In this document: positions 17,300 through 28,794 of the stretch, in pieces | Layout: each line of letters begins with the position of its first letter | Position numbering within the stretch: position 1 is the first letter of the stretch | DNA from: Tritrichomonas musculus | Lineage: Eukaryota; Parabasalia; Tritrichomonadida; Tritrichomonadidae | Reading direction: 5' to 3' | NCBI GenBank assembly: GCA_039105265.1 | Contig: JAPFFF010000040.1 | Coordinates: forward strand, 62,001 to 126,000 | DNA: 64,000 nucleotides | Program-made: the position numbers and the translations under genes | Notes under the pieces: model-generated | Databases searched by the model: none | The model's input: only the letters and a program-made list of their open reading frames with translations | What the model was told of the DNA's origin: nothing

Positions 17300-20200
17300 A
17301 TGCAAAATTACGATTTACAGCATTATATTGATGCAAAAAAAGCAATCGCAAGTAGTGTTCTAAAATATGTTGATAATGATACCAATAACGAAGACGATTT
17401 TCAATCAATTATTCAATTAATTGAAAAATACAAAATACAAAAAAATTCTGAAGAATTCATCTTGTTTATCAAACTCATTGATCAAATCAGTCAAATGCAC
17501 CATTATTCGCCTAACACATACGAAAAGCTTATCAAAATTTTGCAATTTTTCAAAGAAGATATCATCAAAAATTTTTCAAATGAAGAAATATTCACAACAT
17601 TCGGCAACAAAAGAATTTTATTATATTTAATAGAAGATAATATTCTTAAAATTGATAAATCCATAGCACAGCAAATAAATAAACGTGATTCAAATTTCAG
17701 AGATTATTTTTTCCCAGAAATTAAACCATTTCTTGATGATCCAAAAGAACCAAAAAGCATGCCTCCTGATTTTGACGAACTACGTAAAAATCCATCTGGT
17801 AAAAATGTACTTTTTCATTGTTTACAAACGGACGATCTTAGTGGATTTATTTCATTTATTAAAAATAGTAAAGTTTCCATCAAAGAAGATGCAAAAATAG
17901 CACCAGAATTTTATGAGTATTATGGGTATTTTAATCCAGAAGAATTGTTATTTACAGAATATGCTATATATTTTGGATCAAAAAGAATTTTGGATTATTT
18001 AGTACTAAAAGATTTTCCGATTAAACAAACGTCAATTGAATTTGCAATTCGTGGTGGAAATTTGGATATCTTTAAAAAACTTGAAAAAACAATAAGTAAT
18101 CCTTACAAAGAAACTTCTTCTTGGATGAAAACAGCAATTTGTGCTCATGAAAATGAAATGGCAACTTACATTAAAGACAAATACTTGTTTATAAGTGGCG
18201 ATAATTTAAAAAATTATATAGATAGAATGGTAGAAATGCACAATTATTACTTTATGAATCCAAATTTCAAATTCCAATGTTCTAACATTTTCTCTTTTTT
18301 GGCATTTTCAAAAAGTTTTAATTTGTCAACGATTTTGTTAAGAAATAATAAAATCAATATGAATGAAGAAATAATTTTGGATTCAATTATTTCAAACTTG
18401 GTTTAAAATCAAATATTTTTTATGTCATTTCTTTGCCAAAATTTATAGAGGAATGATAAAAAAATTAACATTTTATATGGAATTTTAATAATTTAATTAT
18501 GTTTTTAATTTTAATAATTTAATTATGTTTTTAATTTTAATAATTTAATTATGTTTTTAATAATATTTTACTAATTGCAATATTTTGACTTATGCCGTTA
18601 ATAAAAGAAGACTTGATATAGTAGAATTTTTATCAAAAATTCCAGATCTTGATCCAAATGTATACACTATTTTATATATATATATATATGATTTATAATA
18701 TTTCAAAAAAAAATATTAATTAATTAATGGAATTCTTTGATCAATTTTTTTTTATGTGACAGTTTTCTATTCAGCAGTAGAAAGACGTCAAATTGAATTA
18801 GTCAAAACTTTGCTTAAATTTAAAAAAATTGATGTCAATTTACCTTATAACATTTGAAATTCTATCATTTTTAATAAAATTTTACTAAAAATAAATTTAT
18901 AACGTTTTACATTCATTCGATTTAATGATGTTCAAAATTCATATTTCAAATATGGTTTTAAAAATTTGATTAAATAAAATTTTTTTTTTATTTTGGTTAT
19001 AAAACACCATTGTATTTAGCAGTTGAACAAGGATGCATTGATATTGTTAACATATTGGTAAATTACAGAAAGATTGATGTTAATATTGGATTAATTCTAA
19101 ATCACATTTTTGTTTGAAATTTACATATTCGCTTGTTGAATGTAATTTTTATGAATCAATTTAATAAAATTTCAACTTAATAATTATAATAAAATTTCAA
19201 AATTAATGTCTTTGATAGAATTGAAAATACTCTATTTTTAACACAATTTTGCAATTTTTTATTTTTATACAATTTGATAATATTGAATATTTGATATAAT
19301 TTCAAACTCATTAACTTAAATGAAATTTCAAAAATTTTCAATTTTTATAAAATTGAAAATTTAAATTTACAAATAATATTTCTGAATTACGTTATTTTAA
19401 TCAAATTTTGAAATGATTTCTTTTTAATTATATTTTAATTTAAGATTATAAATCAAATTTTAGATTTTGTTTTTTAATGATATTATCATTCAATTTTTTA
19501 ATATAATTTGAACTTTCTTTTTTTAACTATGTTTTGAATCAAATAATTTTATGATATTTCATATCATTCATTTCAATACAATTCTTTGATGAATCATTTT
19601 CATACAATTTTAAAAAAAATATTTTTTAATACAATTTTTAAAATCAATTATCTTATCACATTTAAAATTTGATATTTTGATAAAATTTAGATTTATTTTT
19701 CAAGTTGCTCCTTTGATCGCAGCTATTAGTGCAGGAAATGTTGAAATAGTCAAAGTTTTACTACAAAATAAAAATCTTGATATTAACATCGAAGAAATTT
19801 CAAAATACTTTTTTTTTATATAATTTCATATTTTTTAATTTTTCATACAATTTCAAATCATATTATTCAATATAATTTTGGAATCTAATATTTAAAAACT
19901 ATTTTAAAAATAATCAATTTTTAAATGAAATTCTTAATTCAATAAGTTTTATAGAATTTATGTTTAAAAATTTTAATTACATTCATAAAATTCATTTTTC
20001 AATGAAATTCTGCATCAAATAATTCAATAATATTTATAATAAATTGATTTTTAAATGAAATTTTGAATATTATATTAATGCAATTTCAAAACTAAAATAT
20101 TTTTAATTACATTTCAAATAGATAATATTAAATGACATTTAAAATATATATATTTTAATGATATTCTAATAATGAAATATTTTCATAAAATTTCATCAAA

Positions 20201-20587
20201 TCATTCAATTCAGTTCTAAGATTATTGTATTTTAATCGCGTTTTAATATAAATATTTTAATACCATGATCTCCAATCAATTGTTTAAATGAAATTAAATT
20301 GTTCATATTTAAATTTGATTTCAACTTAAAATTTGAATAAAATTTAAATGAAAGTTTTTAAATAGAGTTTTTAATCAAAAATTTAAATGACATTCTAAAA
20401 TTTATTATTTCAATTACATTTTTATTTAAATTTTTATAAATCAGCTTTACAAATTGCAGTAACAAAAGGAAATATCGAGATCATCCAACTTTTATTGGAA
20501 CATGATAAAATTAACATTAAAACAATTGATATGAGTAATATGAATGAACAAGTTAAAGAATTGTTCAAAAAAAAGCAAGGCAAATAA
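17300..20587 (+). CDS. Exploded ankyrin gene, locus 1 (DUF3447 type)
   Basis: A continuous frame (17300-18406, 368 codons) encodes the DUF3447/ankyrin N-terminal region typical of trichomonad ankyrin proteins (FFKEDIIKNFSNEEIF, RILLYLIEDNI, LLFTEYAIYFGSKRILDYL). The frame stops at a point inside an ankyrin repeat. Single repeat modules then follow, separated by AT-rich spacers full of stops: 18585-18671, 18759-18854, 19001-19096, 19704-19799, and a terminal module 20438-20587. The last carries a basic C-terminus and a TAA. Every module is open and falls in the same register of the repeat. If the spacers are removed from mRNA, the product would be an ankyrin protein of about 550 residues. Whether that happens is unproven. 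Confidence 0.6.
18407..20437. other. Stop-rich AT spacers between ankyrin modules, locus 1
   Basis: Spacers of about 90-640 bases, almost pure A/T, separate the five modules. They contain stops in all frames and repeated words such as TAATTTAATTATGTTTTTAA (three near-perfect copies at about 18485-18560) and many ATTTCAAA/AATTTTGAA palindromic words. No GTATGT 5' splice site or ACTAAC-type branch motif of the T. vaginalis kind was found at the module edges. Confidence 0.7.
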
Positions 20588-21074
20588 CAAGAATGATGAT
20601 ACTTCAATCTTTTTTTCTTTTTATTGCTCATATTTGAGTAAAAATTAATTTTAGTTAATTTTTCTTTTTTTATTTCAAATAGATGAATTTAATTGAATTT
20701 TGTAATTTTTATTACTATCATCATAAAACTTGATTAAGAATAAGCAATATCTTTTATTTTTTGTAAAGATATTTCCACTATTATAATGCAAATTTGACCC
20801 CAATTTGACCATTATTTTCTGTAATGATTTTAAAACCTAAATTAATTTAGATAATTATTTCAAGATTAATTTTTAATCAAATATTATATGTAAGGAATGA
20901 GAATATTATAATCAGTGTTTATATAGCTTTAGATAGGCTAGATATTAATATTGTTAATGAACTCTGAGCAGTAAAAGGTTTGCATCCATCAACAATCATT
21001 CTCATAAATGGAGTGATGAAATCAACATCTGTTTTTGAAGAGATTTTCGTTAAGGCGATATGTGTTAAATCATA
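20588..21074. other. Intergenic with a minus-strand coding fragment at about 20943-21072
   Basis: Mostly AT-rich. On the minus strand about 43 codons (LTHIALTKISSKTDVDFITP...) look protein-like and end in a stop. They abut the duplicated ankyrin end at 21075. The family is not recognised; it may be a piece of a host gene left at the duplication junction. Confidence 0.4.
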
Positions 21075-21395
21075 GGATATGAAAAGCCTGACGTTCTTGT
21101 TTTCATGCTCGATTTTGCAACGCCAAAACAGATAATTGAGTCTGAATTCCATAATAAAAACTTAATCGATATTTTTATGAAATCCAATTATTATAACGGC
21201 GTTTTAAAAGCTTTCTCAATAACCAAAAGTATTTTTTATCCAAAATCAAGCAGTATTGAGCAATTCGAACAATGGATCTTGCAATCTAATGATCAAAAAT
21301 TAATTGATTTTATTTATAATTCTGGACTGCAACCTGCTAAAGAAGATGAAGATTTTGAAGAGTATGAAGATACTGAAGAAGAAGATTTTTATTAA
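21075..21395 (+). pseudogene. Truncated copy of the ankyrin gene 3' end
   Basis: This frame encodes the last 107 residues of the ankyrin protein at 12643-15036 with one substitution (Val to Ile in SSIEQFEQW). The upstream 690 codons are absent, and a foreign minus-strand fragment lies at the left junction. The internal ATG at 21105 could give a 96-residue peptide, but no promoter is evident. It is a duplication relic. Confidence 0.85.
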
Positions 21396-21645
21396 TAATA
21401 TCTAATTTTTATTAAATTAACAATTTATTAAGATTTCTTATGAAGTTAAAGCATTTCAGTTATTGCCATATAAGTAATTCATATCATTGAATATTACATA
21501 TGTAATCACCCATAAATGATTTTTATTAATCGTTTCATGAGATTTAATATCTATATCATCTGAGTAATGTAATTGATAATGAATTTTTTTCATTGGTTTT
21601 TCATAATATTTTTAGAACAAAAAGTTTTAATATTGGATACCTATG
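21075..21645 (+). repeat. Segmental duplication, copy B (partner 14716-15290)
   Basis: Copy B matches copy A almost perfectly through the stop codon and then diverges at roughly one base in eight to ten in the 3' flank. A further weaker block follows at about 21685-21750. The rest of the interval to 21832 is AT-rich with no gene. Confidence 0.9.
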
Positions 21646-21832
21646 AGATAATTAAAAAATATAATATCAAAAATACAAAAAATATTCATCAATTTATAAT
21701 TAAATAGCAAAATTATAGAAATATACACAATGTGATACTTTGTAAATTCATGATAAGCATTTAGCGAAATTATCCTTATTATTTTTCTGCCCTATTAACA
21801 AAATTTTAATTGAATTTTAGTTTAATGATTAA

Positions 21833-24800
21833 ATGTTGGCTACCAATGAAAAAATAGTGCTAAAAGAAAATTTATACCAGCCCTATTCATCATTTGATCA
21901 ATCCTTTGATTTAAATAACTTTGTTTTGCAAAACCTCATCAAAGAAGACTCTTTTATAAAAATATATCAAATTAAAGAAAAAAAAACTTGTGAAATACTT
22001 CACGCCAAAATTTTCTTTAAAAATTATTTTATTCCCAATGCTTTTTCTCAAATATCAAAATTGAATCATCCATCAATTTTAAAATATTACGGATACAGTT
22101 CAATTGATTCGGAAAATAAGCCGAATCCTGTACTAATTATTGAACCTACATCAAATCTGAGGTTAAGCGATTTAATTTTATCTGAAAATACCAACCGAAA
22201 TATTAAATTTAATAGCACTCTCAAATTGATTACAATCTTTGGAATTGCTTCAGCAATGTCGTATTTACATGCAAATAATATTATTCATCCTGACTTGAAG
22301 CCTTTAAATGTTCTTTTTGATCATTTTTTCTTGCCAAAAATCGACAACTACATTGATTTTATTAGCCAAAAAGAAAACAACTCAATAAACAATAATTCAT
22401 CGCTTGAATTATCACCAGAAATGATTAAAACACATGAATTAACTAAATCTTCAAATGTTTTTTCATTTGGAATCATTACTTTTGAAATATTGACAAGTGA
22501 AGTAATGATTGACAATAGTGAACTCTATGAAAAAGTTAAAAAGGGTTATCGCCCAGATTTTAAAAATATACTCCAGTCTTATAGAAATATGATTGAAGAA
22601 TGTTGGCAGCCGGATCCACAGAAAAGGCCTTCTTTCGATGAGATTATAAAGAAACTAAAAAATGACCATGGTTTTACAGATGAAAAAGTTAACAAAAAAG
22701 ACTTTTTAGACTATGTCAATTATATTGATGCCTGCAAAGATGAAACAGATAATTATTATTATGCTGACAAATTTATTGATTTTAAATCAATTTCCTACAT
22801 TGAATTCATCCAGTCTCTTAGCCATTTAAATTATATAAATATTACATCTAACTCCAATGATGTAACATCTAACTCCAATGATGTAACATCTAGCTCTAAT
22901 GATGTAACATCTAACTCTAATGATGTAACATCTAGCTCTAATGATGTAACATCTAACTCTAATGATGTAACATCTAGCTCTAATGATGTAACATCTAGCT
23001 CTAATGATGTAACATCTAGCTCCAATGATAAAATATCAGTCAGTAAAGTTAAAAAAATTATTAGCCCAATAAGAAAAAGCAAATTTGTTAATCTTGATCA
23101 ATTTTATTTAAAAGATTATATTGGAGAAGGAAAATTTGGAAAAGTTTTTCTTGTAAGGGAAATCACCACAAAAGAATTATTTGTGGCCAAGATATCAAAA
23201 TTGCATATTTCAAATGATTTTGAAAATGATGGAAATTCATTACCATTTTATCGGGAAGTAAAACTAATGTCAGCTTTTAATCATCCTTCAATCATACGGT
23301 TTGTTGGTTATAGTCCTACTGATTTCGTTCATAAGTCTTTTCCCACAATTATTACAGAATATGCTCCCAATGGCATATTAGAAAGTGTAATAAAATTGGA
23401 AGCGGCCGGCCGTTCGCCTGAATATTGGAATGATACAAGAAGATTGATTACTATTTATGGTATTGCTTCAGGAATGCAGTATTTACATTCTCATAATGTT
23501 ATACATCGTGATTTAAAACCTGCCAATATTTTGATTGATGAACATTTTTTCCCAAAAATTGCTGATTTTGGATTATCAAAGGCAATACTTGGTAAGCTTG
23601 AAAATCATAGTTTGAATAGGATGTCAGAGCCTGGAGTGAAAGGTACACCTTTGTACATTTCTCCAGAAGGTCTTGGGCAATTTATTTATTCCAAACCTGG
23701 GGATGTTTTTGCCTTTTCAATTGTTTTATATGAATTATTAACTTTAAAAAAGATAGGTGAACATCTTGATTTTCAAGATTTATTCAGTAGTGTTGTTATT
23801 AAAAAACAAAGACCAGAATTAACAGATGACATACCTAAGCCATTTCAAGTTCTTATAACCAAATGTTGGGATCAGAACCCAGAAAAAAGACTAACATTTG
23901 ATGAAATTGTTAGTGATCTCAAAAATAACAGAGATTATCTTTCTGAGGTGATCAATGAAAATGATTATTTCAATTATATTGACTTAATAGAAAATAGTAA
24001 AACATCTTTTGATCTGAACAAATCAATTCGTTTCAAAGATATAACAAATTCAATTCAAAGGAATAAAAGAAATGAAGATTCCAGTGAATTTGAAAGTGAA
24101 AGTGATGACTGTGAAGAAGAAATGTCAAATATTTATCAAAATTTTAGCAATCAGAAAGAAGATACAAATAATAATTGCTTGAAAGTTTATTCTAATGAAA
24201 ACTTATGTATTCAGAAAAAAGATTTTGAGTCAACTGTTGACAGTTCTGGTGTAAAAATAGTTGAAAAAGAAAAGATTATCGAAACATTAAAAATGAAGAA
24301 AGATCAACTATATGCAAAAGAGTTATTTATAAGTGGAAAAAATCTGATTGAAAGAAATGATGAAAGTCAGGATATAGTTGGTGGAATTCAACTTTTGGAA
24401 CAATCAATTAGTAATGATTGTTTAGATGCTCGGATTTATTATTGTAGATTGCTCATTAATGGAAAATTAATTCCAAGAAATATTGAAAAAGCTAAAGAAC
24501 TCCTTCTAGAGAAAATAAATACAAATGATTCTAATGTTATGCTTTTATATGGAAAAGTATTGCTACATGAAAAAGAATTCAACGAAGCAAAGAAAATGAT
24601 TAAAAGAAGTGTAGTAAAAGAAAATATAGAAGCAATGTTTGAATATGGCAAATTGTTATATTCAAAGAATAAGGAGAAGGCAATGAAATATTTTAACTTT
24701 TCAAAAGTAGCTGGATTTGAGAAAAGCTTGAAATTTTTAGATTCTTATATGAAAATAGTTGGAATAGAAGGCTTTGATAATTTGAATGATGATATTCAAC

Positions 24801-27800
24801 TATTTCTTATATCTCAAGTAATGAAAAATGATTTTTGTAAACTAAATGAAATTAAAATTTTTATCAAATTAAGTAAAACCAAAATGTTTTACTTAAATGA
24901 TTATTTTAGTTCAGATTTGGGAAAAGTTTTGGTCCATTTTAAAACCACAATTCAAGTTATTTATCCATCTGAAATATTTGAATCTATTAAATCTATTTTC
25001 CAGGAATCTGACGCACAAGTTTTGCTTTCTGTTATTTTTCAATCTCCAATGAATATTATTGCTGACAATGCTTTCAAAAAGTGCAACGTTTTCTTTGAAA
25101 ATGAGATTCCTGATACTATTAATGAAATAGGAAAATATGCATTTTATGAATGTGCACTATCATTATCACAGATAGATGTTCCCCCTTTGATAACTGAAAT
25201 AAAAGATTATGCTTTCTCAAAATGCTCTCCTTTGGAGCAAATTGCAATTCCTTCTTTGGTGACTTCAATTGGGAATCATGCATTTGAAAAATGCACATCC
25301 TTAATGAAAATAACAATTCCATCTTCTGTTATATCAATTGGTGAATGCGCTTTTAATAATTGTTCTTCTCTAAAACAAATTACAGTTCCATCTTCAGTGT
25401 CATCAATTGGAGATCATGCATTTGAAAAATGTTCAGAACTGGACCAAATTGAAATTCCATCTTCAGTTACTTCAATTGGAAAGAATATTTTTTGTGATTG
25501 CTGTTCGTTAACAAAAATAGCAATTCCATCTTCTGTTATTTCAATTGGTGAATATGCTTTTTATGGATGCTCTTCATTAATGCAAATCATAATTCCTCGG
25601 ATAGTAACATATATTGGAAAACATGCATTTGAAAAATGTTCAAAACTGGACCAAATAGAAATTTCATCTTCATTATCTTCCATTGAAGATTGCCTTTTTA
25701 AAGAGTGTCCAAAGCTTGAACAGATATCAATTCCTTCTTCTATAACTTCTATTGGCGAGTATGCTTTTTATGAATGCTCTTCATTGAAGCAAATAATAAT
25801 TCCTTCTTCTGTTACATCAATTGGAGATTATGCATTTGAAAGATGCACAAAGTTGAAAATAATAACAATTAATTCCTTAATTACATCATTAGGTAGTTAT
25901 TTATTTAGTGGATGTATATCATTAACACAGATAACAATTCCATCTTCAGTTACTTCAATTGGAAATAATGCATTCGGAAATTGTAAATCATTAAAGCAAG
26001 TAATAATTCCTTCCCTGGTCACTTCAATTGGAGATTACTCATTCATTGGATGTTCATCAATAGAACAAATTGAAATTCCTCAATCTGTTACAATAATAGG
26101 CAAAGGTTCTTTCTCAGGTTGTACATCATTAATAGATCTCAAAATTCCTCCCTCAGTGACTTCAATTGAAAATTACACTTTTTATGGATGTTCTTCATTA
26201 AAAGAAATTGAAATTCCTTCATGCGTAACTTTAATTGGAGATAATGCATTTGATAGATGTTCAAAATTGAAGCAAGTAACAATTCCATCTCTAGTTGAGT
26301 CACTTGGAGAATATGCTTTTAATGAGTGTTCAGTTCTTGAACAAATAACTCTGCCTCCTTCTATAACTTCGATTGGAAGAAGAACTTTTTCAGGATGTCG
26401 ATCTTTAAAAGAAATTGATATTCCTTCTAACGTAACTGAAATTGGTAACTGTGCTTTCAATGAATGCTCTTTATTGAAGCAGATAGTAATTCCACCTTCT
26501 GCAACATTGATTGGAAGTGAAACTTTTGCTGGATGTGCTTCATTGGTAACAATTTCAATTCCTTCATCTGTTGTTTCAATCGGTGAAAATGCATTTGAAA
26601 GATGTTTTGATTTAAAAGGAATATCGATACCTCATATAACAGTAATAAAAAATGGTGTTTTTGCAAAATGTTCATCATTAACACAATTAACAATTCCATC
26701 GACCGTAGTATCAATTGAGAATGAAGCTTTTGCCGGATGTTCTTCGCTGGAACAAATAGAAATCCCTTCTTCTGTAGTTTCAATTGGTTGGCAAGCATTT
26801 GAAGGTTGTTCAAAACTGAGGGAAATATATATACCTCCAATACTGAAAATTCAAATGAAAGCTTTTTCAGGATGCGCATCATTAACTCATATTAAAATTC
26901 CATCTTCAGTTACTTCAATTAGAGGAGAAGCTTTTTCTGGATGTTCACTTTTAACTGAAATAGCAATTCCATCTTCTGTTATTTCAATTGGAAATAAAGT
27001 TTTTGAGAGATGTTCATCACTAAAGCATGTAGAAATTTCTTCATTAATATCTTCAATTGGAGATCATTTATTTAGTGAATGTTCGTCATTGACCAGTATT
27101 ACAATTCCATCTTCCGTGACTTCAATAGGTAATCATGCTTTTGAAAGAACATCAATAAAGCATATCACAATCCCACATTTAGTAAATTCGATAGGTGAAT
27201 TTGCATTTAATGAGTGTTTATCACTTGAACAAATAACAATCATTTCTTCAGCGACAACAATTGAAAAAGGAGCTTTTGCTAAATGTTTATTGTTGAAAGA
27301 AATATCAATACCATCTTCTATTAATTCTTGCGTAACTGAGATTAAAGATTATGTTTTCAATGGATGCTCAACACTAGCACAAATAACAATTCCATCTTCA
27401 GTGACATCAATAGGAAAATATTCATTTTGTGGATGCTCATCATTGGAACAAATAATAATTCCATCTCATGTTACTTCAATTGGAGAATATGCATTCTCAA
27501 AATGTGTAAAGTTAAAACAAATTGTAATTCCATCATCAGTAACATCAATTGGAAGAGGAGCTTTTTCTGGATGTTCATCGTTACTAAAACTAGAAATTCC
27601 ATATTCTGTAGTATTTATTGACGAATATTTATTAAATGGATGCACGTCATTAACAGAAATTACGATGCCTTATTCTATAACTTCAATTAAAAAATATGCT
27701 TTTAATGGATGTTCTTCAATAGAGCAAATAAAGATACTTCCTTCTGTTGCATCAATTGAAAGCTATGCTTTTAATAAGTGTTCTTCATTAGAGCGAATAA

Positions 27801-28549
27801 ATATTCCACCTTCTGTGACTTCAATTGGAAATTATATTTTTAATGGATGCAATTCATTGAAAAATGTAGAAAAACATTCATCATTATTTATACCTGAAAG
27901 ATGTCCGATTAATGAATATATAACAATAAAGAAAAAATCCACCATTTCATCTGTATCATTAAAAACTGATGATGTTAACAAAAAATTAAGTGAGCAGGTA
28001 TCAGGTCCTTCTTGTTCTAAAAAAGAGCTAGATTTTCATTTAAATAAGAAAGAATCAAATCTTCTTCCAAGGAAAACAGTTAAAAGTACTCCAAAAATTT
28101 CTTCAGCCAAGAAAGATACAAGATCTTCTTTAACTGAGGAAAGATCAAAAATTTCTTCAGCCAAGAAAGATACAAGATCTTCTTTAAGTAATGAAAGATC
28201 AAAAATTTCTTCAGCCAAGAAAGATACAAGATCTTCTTTAAGTAATGAAAGGTCAAAAATTTCTTCAGCCAAGAAAGAAACAAGATCTTCTTTACCTATA
28301 AAAATATCAAGTCCCCCAACAAAAAAAGTGATGATGGCTCATTCTCCATTAAAAAAAAAGAGAGGGACGAAATCGCCTGATGAATGTACTATAATAAAAC
28401 CAAGAGTTACCGAAAATCGTCCTTTAAGTAGAGAACTTCACAAGAGTTCATCATTTGTTTCACAGGTAAAGTCATTTAGTCAAATCGATCAATCATCTTT
28501 ACTAACAAAGAAGACATTTCAAACCCCTCGTAAAAAAAGCAATATTTGA
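21833..28549 (+). CDS. Pseudokinase-kinase-Sel1-BspA LRR protein, 2238 residues
   Basis: This giant protein has several domains. Residues about 30-285 form a pseudokinase: HPDLKPLN replaces HRDLKPEN, the DFG position reads DNY, and the end PEKRPSF-like motif (PQKRPSFDEI) remains. Residues about 338-400 are a Ser/Asn/Asp/Thr linker of seven-residue repeats. Residues about 425-705 are a complete kinase (IGEGKFGKVFLV, FVAKISK, HRDLKPANIL, DFGLSK, SPEGL). Residues about 826-970 look like Sel1/TPR-type repeats (GIQLLEQS, AKELLLEK, EAMFEYGKLLYS). Residues about 1070-2010 hold some 38-40 BspA-type LRR_5 repeats (IPSSVTSIGEYAFYGCSSL). The tail is basic and Ser/Lys-rich with four 18-residue repeats. 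There is no signal peptide or membrane span, so the LRR part should be intracellular, unlike typical surface BspA proteins. Confidence 0.92.
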   Translation: MLATNEKIVLKENLYQPYSSFDQSFDLNNFVLQNLIKEDSFIKIYQIKEKKTCEILHAKIFFKNYFIPNAFSQISKLNHPSILKYYGYSSIDSENKPNPVLIIEPTSNLRLSDLILSENTNRNIKFNSTLKLITIFGIASAMSYLHANNIIHPDLKPLNVLFDHFFLPKIDNYIDFISQKENNSINNNSSLELSPEMIKTHELTKSSNVFSFGIITFEILTSEVMIDNSELYEKVKKGYRPDFKNILQSYRNMIEECWQPDPQKRPSFDEIIKKLKNDHGFTDEKVNKKDFLDYVNYIDACKDETDNYYYADKFIDFKSISYIEFIQSLSHLNYINITSNSNDVTSNSNDVTSSSNDVTSNSNDVTSSSNDVTSNSNDVTSSSNDVTSSSNDVTSSSNDKISVSKVKKIISPIRKSKFVNLDQFYLKDYIGEGKFGKVFLVREITTKELFVAKISKLHISNDFENDGNSLPFYREVKLMSAFNHPSIIRFVGYSPTDFVHKSFPTIITEYAPNGILESVIKLEAAGRSPEYWNDTRRLITIYGIASGMQYLHSHNVIHRDLKPANILIDEHFFPKIADFGLSKAILGKLENHSLNRMSEPGVKGTPLYISPEGLGQFIYSKPGDVFAFSIVLYELLTLKKIGEHLDFQDLFSSVVIKKQRPELTDDIPKPFQVLITKCWDQNPEKRLTFDEIVSDLKNNRDYLSEVINENDYFNYIDLIENSKTSFDLNKSIRFKDITNSIQRNKRNEDSSEFESESDDCEEEMSNIYQNFSNQKEDTNNNCLKVYSNENLCIQKKDFESTVDSSGVKIVEKEKIIETLKMKKDQLYAKELFISGKNLIERNDESQDIVGGIQLLEQSISNDCLDARIYYCRLLINGKLIPRNIEKAKELLLEKINTNDSNVMLLYGKVLLHEKEFNEAKKMIKRSVVKENIEAMFEYGKLLYSKNKEKAMKYFNFSKVAGFEKSLKFLDSYMKIVGIEGFDNLNDDIQLFLISQVMKNDFCKLNEIKIFIKLSKTKMFYLNDYFSSDLGKVLVHFKTTIQVIYPSEIFESIKSIFQESDAQVLLSVIFQSPMNIIADNAFKKCNVFFENEIPDTINEIGKYAFYECALSLSQIDVPPLITEIKDYAFSKCSPLEQIAIPSLVTSIGNHAFEKCTSLMKITIPSSVISIGECAFNNCSSLKQITVPSSVSSIGDHAFEKCSELDQIEIPSSVTSIGKNIFCDCCSLTKIAIPSSVISIGEYAFYGCSSLMQIIIPRIVTYIGKHAFEKCSKLDQIEISSSLSSIEDCLFKECPKLEQISIPSSITSIGEYAFYECSSLKQIIIPSSVTSIGDYAFERCTKLKIITINSLITSLGSYLFSGCISLTQITIPSSVTSIGNNAFGNCKSLKQVIIPSLVTSIGDYSFIGCSSIEQIEIPQSVTIIGKGSFSGCTSLIDLKIPPSVTSIENYTFYGCSSLKEIEIPSCVTLIGDNAFDRCSKLKQVTIPSLVESLGEYAFNECSVLEQITLPPSITSIGRRTFSGCRSLKEIDIPSNVTEIGNCAFNECSLLKQIVIPPSATLIGSETFAGCASLVTISIPSSVVSIGENAFERCFDLKGISIPHITVIKNGVFAKCSSLTQLTIPSTVVSIENEAFAGCSSLEQIEIPSSVVSIGWQAFEGCSKLREIYIPPILKIQMKAFSGCASLTHIKIPSSVTSIRGEAFSGCSLLTEIAIPSSVISIGNKVFERCSSLKHVEISSLISSIGDHLFSECSSLTSITIPSSVTSIGNHAFERTSIKHITIPHLVNSIGEFAFNECLSLEQITIISSATTIEKGAFAKCLLLKEISIPSSINSCVTEIKDYVFNGCSTLAQITIPSSVTSIGKYSFCGCSSLEQIIIPSHVTSIGEYAFSKCVKLKQIVIPSSVTSIGRGAFSGCSSLLKLEIPYSVVFIDEYLLNGCTSLTEITMPYSITSIKKYAFNGCSSIEQIKILPSVASIESYAFNKCSSLERINIPPSVTSIGNYIFNGCNSLKNVEKHSSLFIPERCPINEYITIKKKSTISSVSLKTDDVNKKLSEQVSGPSCSKKELDFHLNKKESNLLPRKTVKSTPKISSAKKDTRSSLTEERSKISSAKKDTRSSLSNERSKISSAKKDTRSSLSNERSKISSAKKETRSSLPIKISSPPTKKVMMAHSPLKKKRGTKSPDECTIIKPRVTENRPLSRELHKSSSFVSQVKSFSQIDQSSLLTKKTFQTPRKKSNI
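22846..23030 (+). repeat. 21-bp minisatellite coding for NDVTS(S/N)S linker
   Basis: About nine tandem 21-base units encode the heptad SNDVTSN/S between pseudokinase and kinase. The copies alternate between AAC and AGC at one codon, a pattern expected from expansion of a two-unit higher-order repeat. It probably forms a flexible, phosphorylatable linker. Confidence 0.9.
28093..28290 (+). repeat. 54-bp tandem repeat in the basic tail
   Basis: Four near-identical 54-base units encode KISSAKKDTRSSLSNERS-type repeats in the C-terminal tail of the kinase-LRR protein. Ser/Thr next to Lys/Arg suggests kinase target sites; that is inference only. Confidence 0.85.
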
Positions 28550-28794
28550 CCTAGGGAAAAAGAAATAAGCTATATAACAAAGAGGATGAATGTTATTCAT
28601 TAAAACAAATTGAAAGAAATGAATGGTGTTAATATTTTATTTTTCATAATTAAAAATCTTTTTTTTATTTTTATTCTTCACACTCAAACACATTGGTTTT
28701 TATTATAACTCAAAATTATATTTTTATTCTAATTAAAAATAATCATGTGAGAAAAAATGCAAACTTTGAGTTTCATTTATAAAAAAAAAAAAAA

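Noticed and set aside
22831-23082. Minus-strand frame with LELDVTS repeats
   Set aside because: It is the shadow of the 21-base linker repeat in the kinase-LRR gene.
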